Source of the DNA: Frigoribacterium endophyticum
Lineage (GTDB): Bacteria > Actinomycetota > Actinomycetes > Actinomycetales > Microbacteriaceae
Direction of reading: 5' to 3'
DNA: 64,000 nt
NCBI RefSeq assembly: GCF_011759585.1
Contig: NZ_JAAOYV010000001.1
Span: 372,001 to 436,000 of the forward strand
The first letter of the stretch is position 1, and each line of letters begins with the position of its first letter. Position numbers and translations under genes: made by a program. Below, piece after piece: positions 59,459 to 64,000 of this stretch. The notes below the pieces were generated by a model, which saw only the letters and a list, made by a program, of their open reading frames with translations, was not told the DNA's origin and ran no database searches.

Positions 59459-59653
59459 GTGGCGCACGACCTGTCAGACGTGAGGTTCCTCACGGTGGCC
59501 GAGGTGGCCGACATGATGCGCGTGTCGCGGATGACCGTGTACCGCATGGTGCACTCCGGCGAGCTGCCCGCGATCCGCTTCGGCCGCTCGTTCCGGGTGC
59601 CCGAGTCGGCCGTCGCGGCCGTCCTGCAGATCGGCGTCGCCGACGTCGGCTGA
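59459..59653 (+). CDS. Small excisionase/MerR-like helix-turn-helix protein
   Basis: This 64-aa DNA-binding protein is almost entirely one winged HTH of the excisionase type: FLTVAEVADMMRVSRMTVYRMVHSGELPAIRFGRSFRVPESAV. The GTG at 59459 gives a sensible ribosome site and the minimal domain. It sits next to the bS22 gene and has no integrase nearby, so it is a chromosomal regulator of BldC-like type rather than a phage factor. Confidence 0.85.
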   Translation: MAHDLSDVRFLTVAEVADMMRVSRMTVYRMVHSGELPAIRFGRSFRVPESAVAAVLQIGVADVG

Positions 59654-59659
59654 CGCCAC

Positions 59660-59689
59660 TTCGACATTCGGGTCCGGCCCTTGTAGACT
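59660..59689 (+). promoter_or_regulatory. Promoter of the bS22 gene
   Basis: TTCGAC (59660-59665) and TAGACT (59684-59689), 18-nt spacing, followed by an unusually T-rich 70-nt leader and GAGG before the ATG at 59762. Confidence 0.65.
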
Positions 59690-59761
59690 GCCCCGAGGTA
59701 TTTTTCCGCGGTTCTGTTTCGGACCCGGTTGTTCCGATCCAGTCCAATCAGCGAGGTCCAC

Positions 59762-59860
59762 ATGGGTTCTGTCATCAAGAAGCGTCGCAAGCGCATGGCG
59801 AAGAAGAAGCACCGCAAGCTGCTCCGCAAGACGCGCCACCAGCGTCGCAACAAGAAGTAG
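59762..59860 (+). CDS. Small ribosomal protein bS22 (AURKAIP1/COX24 domain)
   Basis: This 32-aa extremely basic protein starts MGSVIKKRRKRMAKKKHRKL and closely resembles the short bS22 protein of actinobacterial 30S subunits. It would sit in the rRNA core near the decoding region. An independent promoter and a strong rho-independent terminator flank it, consistent with high expression. Confidence 0.95.
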   Translation: MGSVIKKRRKRMAKKKHRKLLRKTRHQRRNKK

Positions 59861-60212
59861 CCGCCAGGCTCCGCGTGCCCCTGACCGTTCCGGTCAGGGG
59901 CCGCTTTCTTTTGTCGGCTCCTTCGGTGCCCATGGCGCCCTGCCGGGCGCTGCGCCCTGCCGGGCGCCGCCCTGCGGGCCAGCCGCCGACGCCGTAGCTT
60001 CCTGCTTCCCTCCCCTGCTGCTGCTGCTTCGTCGTTGGTGACAGCACATGCCGACCGATCTGCAGCTCGGACTCGTCCAGGGCGTGGATTCTCCCGTATC
60101 AGGAGGCCGTGAGTCGGCAATTGCGACAGAGGGGAGAGGAAGCGAGGAGCAGGGGATCGGTGGCACATCACGCCGCGGGATGCGCGGAGGCAGGGGCCGG
60201 TAGGGTCGGGGC
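59861..60212. other. 352-nt gene-free spacer after bS22
   Basis: After the bS22 terminator there are two direct copies of GCGCCCTGCCGGGCGC (59935 and 59952). About 200 nt of lower-GC sequence with CT-rich (60000-60030) and AG-rich (60130-60156) tracts follow that could pair imperfectly. I find no ORF or tRNA. A structured RNA is possible but unsupported. Confidence 0.6.
59877..59912 (+). terminator. Rho-independent terminator after bS22
   Basis: GCCCCTGACCG (59877-59887) pairs with CGGTCAGGGGC (59891-59901) around a TTC loop, followed by the T-rich CTTTCTTTT. It is the only classical U-tract terminator seen in the window. Confidence 0.95.
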
Positions 60213-60479
60213 GTGAGTGCTCCCCGCCTGTCCCTGCTGACGAAGCCCGGCTGCCACCTGTGCGACGACGCCCGCAGCGCCCTCGACGCCGTGCTCGCCG
60301 AGCCGGAGTTCGCGGCCCACGACCTCGGCTACGTCGAGACGAACATCCTCGACGACGCCGCCCTCCGCGACGAGTACGCGGAGGAGATCCCCGTCGTCCT
60401 CATCGACGACCGGGTGCACACCATCTGGCGCGTCGAGCCCGATCGCCTGCGCACCGCCCTGCGCAAGGCCGTCCTCTGA
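60213..60479 (+). CDS. Glutaredoxin-like thioredoxin-fold protein
   Basis: This 88-aa protein has a redox CHLC motif at residues 14-17 within LLTKPGCHLCDDA and a cis-Pro in EEIPVVLIDD near 60. It is the DUF836/glutaredoxin type common in actinobacteria, probably a thiol-disulfide exchanger in the cytoplasm. The GTG at 60213 lies 6 nt after TAGGGT (60201-60206). Confidence 0.9.
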   Translation: MSAPRLSLLTKPGCHLCDDARSALDAVLAEPEFAAHDLGYVETNILDDAALRDEYAEEIPVVLIDDRVHTIWRVEPDRLRTALRKAVL

Positions 60480-60541
60480 CGAGCTGACTCCCCGGCGCCG
60501 CCCTCCTGGCCGCCCGACTCCGCCGGCGACCCCCGCGACGA

Positions 60542-60579
60542 CGACGGGCCCGCCGAGATCGCTCTCGTCGGGCCCGTCG
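60542..60579. terminator. Bidirectional hairpin between glutaredoxin and aspS
   Basis: CGACGGGCCCG (60542-60552) pairs with CGGGCCCGTCG (60569-60579), with an inner GAG/CTC. It lies between the convergent stops. Confidence 0.75.
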
Positions 60580-60613
60580 CAGCGTCACGGTCCGCCCCGC
60601 AGGGCGGTGTCGA

Positions 60614-61948
60614 CTACGGCGTGAGGCGCGTCGGCCCGCGGAACAGGTACGTCACCTCGCGGAGGTTCGGCTGGTGCAGCATCAGCATCAGCACGCGCGC
60701 CAGGCCCATGCCGAAGCCACCGTGCGACGGGGCGCCGTAGCGGAAGAAGTCGAGGTAGCCGCCGAGCTCCTCCGGCTTCATGCCCTTCTCGCGGATCTGC
60801 GCCTCGAGCACCTCGACGCGGTGCTCGCGCTGGGCGCCCGTGGTGATCTCCGTGCCGTTGTAGATGAGGTCGTAGCTCTTCGTGAGCTGCGGGTCGTCGT
60901 CGTGGCGCATGTGGTAGAACGGCCGGATCGACGCGTCGTAGTCGGTGAGGAAGACGAAGTCGTGGTCGAACGTCTCCTTCACGTACGCGGCGATCTGGCG
61001 CTCGCCCTCCGGGTCCATGTCGGCGTCGGCCCGGGGCACGACGTAGCCGCGGTCGGCGACGATCTGCTTCGCCTCGGCCAGCGGGATGCGCGGGAAGGGC
61101 GTCGTGGGCACGGTCAGCTCGACGTCGAAGAGCTCCTGGATCTCGGCGCCGTGCTTCTCGACGACGGCCGTGAACGCGGCGACCAGGAGCTCCTCCTGCA
61201 TCTGCATGACGTCCTCGTGGGAGTCGACGTAGCTGATCTCGGCGTCGACGCTGGTGTACTCGGTCGCGTGCCGCGAGGTGAACGACGGGTCGGCACGGAA
61301 GACCGGGGCGATCTCGAAGATCTTGCCGAAGCCCGCCGACTGCGCCATCTGCTTGAAGAACTGGGGGCTCTGCGCAAGGAAGGCGCTGCCCTCGAAGTAG
61401 TCGACCTTGAAGAGCTCGGCGTTCGACTCGCTGGCCGACGCCATGATCTTCGGGGTGTGGATCTCGATGTAGCCGCGTTCGACCCAGTACGTGCGCATGG
61501 CGTGCTCGAAGGTCGTCTGCACGCGGAAGATGAGGGCGTTGCGCGGCACGCGCAGGTCGAGGAAGCGCCAGTCCATGCGCTTGTCGATGCCGCTGTCGGC
61601 GGCGATCGGGGTCTCGGGGTCGGCGAGGCTGTCGACGACGAGGGTGTCGATCTTCACCTCGATGCCGCCGAGCTTGACGCGCTCGTCGTGCTTGAGCTGG
61701 CCCGTCACGGTGACGAAGCTGCCCTGCGAGAGGCCGGAGATCGCGTCGGCGACCTCGTCGGTCTCGCCCGCCTCGGCGAGGACGTCGGCCGCGGTGCGCG
61801 GGCGGACGAGCTGGACGGCGCCGGACTCGTCGCGGAGGACGACGAACTGCACCTTCTTCTGGTCACGGACCGTGTCGACCCAGCCCGCCACCGTGACGGT
61901 GCCGTCGGGGAGGGGAGCGAGGTCGTTGATGAGGGTGCGTTCGATCAC
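60614..61948 (-). CDS. aspS: Aspartyl-tRNA synthetase, archaeal-type (probably Asp/Asn non-discriminating)
   Basis: This 444-aa class II synthetase has an OB-fold anticodon domain (VAGWVDTVRDQKKVQFVVLRD, residues 19-39), motif 2 (FRADPSFTSRHATEYTSVDAEISY near 220) and motif 3 (GFGMGLARVLMLML near 415). It lacks the roughly 120-residue GAD insertion of standard bacterial AspRS, so it is the short archaeal/eukaryal form. That form often charges tRNA-Asn as well and needs GatCAB. GTG start 8 nt after TAAAGT (61962-61957). Confidence 0.92.
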   Translation of the reverse strand: MIERTLINDLAPLPDGTVTVAGWVDTVRDQKKVQFVVLRDESGAVQLVRPRTAADVLAEAGETDEVADAISGLSQGSFVTVTGQLKHDERVKLGGIEVKIDTLVVDSLADPETPIAADSGIDKRMDWRFLDLRVPRNALIFRVQTTFEHAMRTYWVERGYIEIHTPKIMASASESNAELFKVDYFEGSAFLAQSPQFFKQMAQSAGFGKIFEIAPVFRADPSFTSRHATEYTSVDAEISYVDSHEDVMQMQEELLVAAFTAVVEKHGAEIQELFDVELTVPTTPFPRIPLAEAKQIVADRGYVVPRADADMDPEGERQIAAYVKETFDHDFVFLTDYDASIRPFYHMRHDDDPQLTKSYDLIYNGTEITTGAQREHRVEVLEAQIREKGMKPEELGGYLDFFRYGAPSHGGFGMGLARVLMLMLHQPNLREVTYLFRGPTRLTP

Positions 61949-62056
61949 GAGGCCCGACTTTACCGTGCGCGGGCGTCCCTGCGGACCCCGCACCGCGCCT
62001 CCTGTGGGTCTCCCCGGTGGGAGGTGTGCGCCGGGCCCCGACCTAGACTGGGGCGC

Positions 62057-62704
62057 ATGCCCGCCCAGCAGATCCACCTCGTGCGCCACGGTGAGGTGCA
62101 GAACCCCGACCACGTCCTCTACGGCCGACTCGAGGGCTTCGGGCTCAGCGAGCTCGGCCACCGCATGGCGGCCTCGTCGGCCGCGATGCTGCAGGCGCAG
62201 GGCGCCCCGGTCGCCGCGATCGTCGCCAGCCCGCTGCAGCGCACGCGCGAGAGCGCGGCTCCGTGGGCCGAGGCCTTCGAGCTGCCGGTGCAGGTCGACG
62301 AGCGCCTCATCGAGCCGACCAACAAGTACGAGGGGCGCCGCAGCGACTTCACGGTCGCGAAGCAGCTGGCCGTGCCCGCCGAGTGGCCGTGGATCGTCAA
62401 CCCGCTCAAGCCGAGCTGGGGCGAGGCCTACGTCAGCATCGCCGCCCGCATGCTCGCCGCGGTCGACGAGGCCTGGTCGAGCGTCGACGGCGGCGACGTC
62501 GTCCTCGTCAGCCACCAGCTGCCCATCTGGATGGTGCACCGCAGCGTCACCGGCGCGCGCCTCTTCCACGACCCGCGTCGCCGCCGCTGCTCGCTGTCGA
62601 GCGTGACGACCCTCGAGCGCCGCGGCGACCGCTTCGTCGAGGTGGGCTATCAGGATCCCGCGGCAGACTTGCTCGCGAACGCCGTCGACCTGGGAGCAGT
62701 GTGA
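62057..62704 (+). CDS. Histidine phosphatase family protein
   Basis: This 215-aa enzyme has the catalytic RHGEVQNP near residue 10, an RTRESAAPWAEAF segment and the second His in LVSHQLPIWMVH near 155. The ATG is 7 nt after TAGACT (62044-62049). The stop overlaps the ResA-like gene by 4 bp; this phosphatase commonly heads cytochrome c maturation operons in related actinobacteria. The substrate is unknown. Confidence 0.88.
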   Translation: MPAQQIHLVRHGEVQNPDHVLYGRLEGFGLSELGHRMAASSAAMLQAQGAPVAAIVASPLQRTRESAAPWAEAFELPVQVDERLIEPTNKYEGRRSDFTVAKQLAVPAEWPWIVNPLKPSWGEAYVSIAARMLAAVDEAWSSVDGGDVVLVSHQLPIWMVHRSVTGARLFHDPRRRRCSLSSVTTLERRGDRFVEVGYQDPAADLLANAVDLGAV

Positions 62705-63363
62705 CCACCCGAGCACCGTCCGACGGGGCCTCCGCGGCCCCGTCCACCACCCGTCCGTCCCTGCGTCGGCGCACCGTCCGCGGCCTCGCCGCCGCGGCCG
62801 TGCTCGCCCTCGCCCTCGCCGGCTGCACGTCGGCGAACGACGGCCTCGCGCAGCAGTACGCCGACGGCGGCACCGAGAACTACATCTCCGGCGAGGGCAC
62901 CGTGACGGAGGTCCCCGTCGACGAGCGACGCGACCCGGTCGAGTTCACGGCGACGACCGACGCGGGGGACGAGGTCTCGCGCTCCGACCTCGACGGCCAG
63001 GTCGTCGTTCTCAACTTCTGGTACGCCAGCTGCCCGCCCTGTCGGCAGGAGGCGCCCGACCTGCAGCAGCTCAGCGAGGCCCACGAGGGCGACGGCGTGC
63101 AGTTCCTCGGCGTGAACGTGCGCGACCAGGCCAAGACGTCGCTCGCCTTCGCCGAGAAGTTCGGCGTCACCTACCCCTCGGTCGTCGACACCAACGACGG
63201 CACCGTGCAGCTCGCGCTGGCGGGCACCATCGCCCCGAACTCCGTGCCGACGACGATCGTGCTCGACAAGCAGGGCCGCATCGCCGCGCGCATCCTGGGC
63301 GGGCTGCAGGGCCCCAGCATCCTCGACCAGCTGATCAAAGACGCCGTCGCCGAGCAGGCCTAG
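62701..63363 (+). CDS. resA: TlpA/ResA-like thiol-disulfide lipoprotein
   Basis: This 220-aa exported thioredoxin-fold protein has a lipobox LALAGC (Cys about residue 41). The redox motif CPPC is in NFWYASCPPCRQEAPDL near 110, and a cis-Pro in NSVPTTIVLD near 183. It keeps apocytochrome c heme-binding cysteines reduced. GTG start coupled to the phosphatase; the ccdA start follows its stop directly. Confidence 0.92.
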   Translation: MTTRAPSDGASAAPSTTRPSLRRRTVRGLAAAAVLALALAGCTSANDGLAQQYADGGTENYISGEGTVTEVPVDERRDPVEFTATTDAGDEVSRSDLDGQVVVLNFWYASCPPCRQEAPDLQQLSEAHEGDGVQFLGVNVRDQAKTSLAFAEKFGVTYPSVVDTNDGTVQLALAGTIAPNSVPTTIVLDKQGRIAARILGGLQGPSILDQLIKDAVAEQA

Positions 63364-64000
63364 GTGTACCAGGGCAACCCCTTCTTCGACGCGGTCGCCG
63401 GCGGGCAGCTGGCCGTCGCGCTGCCCGTGGCGGTGCTGGCGGGCCTGATCTCGTTCCTGTCGCCCTGCGTCCTCCCGCTCGTGCCCGGCTACCTCGGCTA
63501 CGTCGGCGGCCTGACCGGCGGCGCCCGCGACGACGCCGGCCGCGCCCGTGACCGTCGCCGGGTGGTCATCGGCGTGCTCCTCTTCATCGCCGGTTTCTCG
63601 GTCGTCTTCGTCGGGGCGAACCTCGCCTTCGGCGCCGTCGGCTTCTGGCTGATCCAGTGGCGCGAGCTGATCGTGCGCGTGATGGGGCTCGTCGTGATCG
63701 CGCTCGGCCTCGTCTTCATCGGCCAGTTCACGGTGCTGCAGCGCACCCTCAAGCCGGGCTTCACCCCGGCGACCGGCCTCGCCGGCGCCCCGCTGCTCGG
63801 CATCGTGTTCGGCCTCGGCTGGACCCCGTGCGTCGGGCCGACGCTCGCCGCCATCACGGCGATGTCGCTGAACACCGGGTCGGTCGGCCAGAGCGTGCTG
63901 CTCGGCGTGGCCTACTGCATCGGCCTCGGCGTGCCCTTCCTGCTCGTCGCCCTCGGCCTCGGCTGGGCGTCGCGCTCCATCTCGTTCGTCAAGCGGCACA
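63364..64000 (+). CDS. ccdA: Cytochrome c biogenesis protein CcdA (partial at window end)
   Basis: The frame from GTG 63364 stays open to the window edge (212 residues seen). It is a multi-helix protein of the CcdA/DsbD type: [22 protein letters not shown] near residue 24 with the first Cys-Pro, and [16 protein letters not shown] near 155 with the second Cys. It passes electrons from thioredoxin across the membrane to ResA. It begins right after the resA stop codon. Confidence 0.95.
   Translation, partial: MYQGNPFFDAVAGGQLAVALPVAVLAGLISFLSPCVLPLVPGYLGYVGGLTGGARDDAGRARDRRRVVIGVLLFIAGFSVVFVGANLAFGAVGFWLIQWRELIVRVMGLVVIALGLVFIGQFTVLQRTLKPGFTPATGLAGAPLLGIVFGLGWTPCVGPTLAAITAMSLNTGSVGQSVLLGVAYCIGLGVPFLLVALGLGWASRSISFVKRH

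Noticed and set aside
59459-59653. Phage excisionase and therefore an integrated element
   Set aside because: No integrase, attachment repeats, tRNA target or phage genes are present; this type of small HTH gene is a chromosomal regulator.

Overview
The window is a very GC-rich (about 70% or more) chromosomal segment of an actinobacterium, most likely a member of the Microbacteriaceae (Frigoribacterium, Curtobacterium or Clavibacter type). Three things point there. A 32-residue basic ribosomal protein of the bS22 type is encoded at 59762-59860. Many genes start 6-8 nt downstream of a TANNNT -10 hexamer, the pattern of leaderless actinobacterial mRNAs. A LAFTG-type cell-wall sorting signal is also present. 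I see no rRNA, tRNA, insertion sequence, prophage or CRISPR array, so this looks like ordinary vertically inherited chromosome with accessory metabolic genes.

Layout. 0.1-6.5 kb: DedA membrane protein, P-loop kinase, histidine phosphatase, a divergent MarR/membrane-protein pair with a palindromic operator, a secreted coiled-coil M23 peptidase and an acetyltransferase. 6.5-12.9 kb: an unknown protein paired with a DNA/RNA endonuclease, a PadR regulator, a CitE-like lyase, a charged membrane protein and a lipoprotein. 13-18.8 kb: an Nramp metal transporter behind a candidate metalloregulator site, hydrolases and an M18 aminopeptidase. 19-23.6 kb: a probable glycoside-utilisation locus (MFS permease, TetR regulator, GH3 glycosidase). 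23.6-26.9 kb: a tightly overlapping alkylation-damage operon (two O6-alkylguanine methyltransferases, an ECF-like sigma factor, Tag and AlkA glycosylases). 27-33 kb: acylphosphatase, aldo/keto reductase, VOC protein, zinc alcohol/formaldehyde dehydrogenase and a sortase-type surface protein. 33-42 kb: MFS transporter with a membrane-anchored SNase, an MMPL exporter divergent from MarR-SdaA, and a secreted metalloprotease. 42-45.6 kb: two beta-rich proteins of unknown role and an FMN-riboswitch ribE-ribB-ribH operon. 45.7-52 kb: a mostly minus-strand run of hydrolases, TetR, a GNAT, an epimerase, a serine hydrolase and photolyase coupled to MarR. 52-59 kb: winged-helix regulator with an upstream mini-ORF, upp, tadA, CDF transporter, proC and the KtrAB potassium system. 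59-64 kb: small HTH protein, bS22, glutaredoxin-like protein, an archaeal-type AspRS, and the start of a cytochrome c maturation operon (ResA, CcdA) that runs off the window.

Genes that appear to work together are tied by 4-bp GTGA/ATGA overlaps: the alkylation operon, rib operon, MFS/nuclease pair, MarR-SdaA, MarR-photolyase and phosphatase-ResA. The observations most worth following are the sigma factor embedded in the alkylation operon, the 15/16 inverted repeat at 52162-52202, the leaderless 32-aa ORF ahead of the winged-helix gene, and the rib operon that lacks ribD and a GTP cyclohydrolase II domain but carries a leader ORF after its riboswitch.
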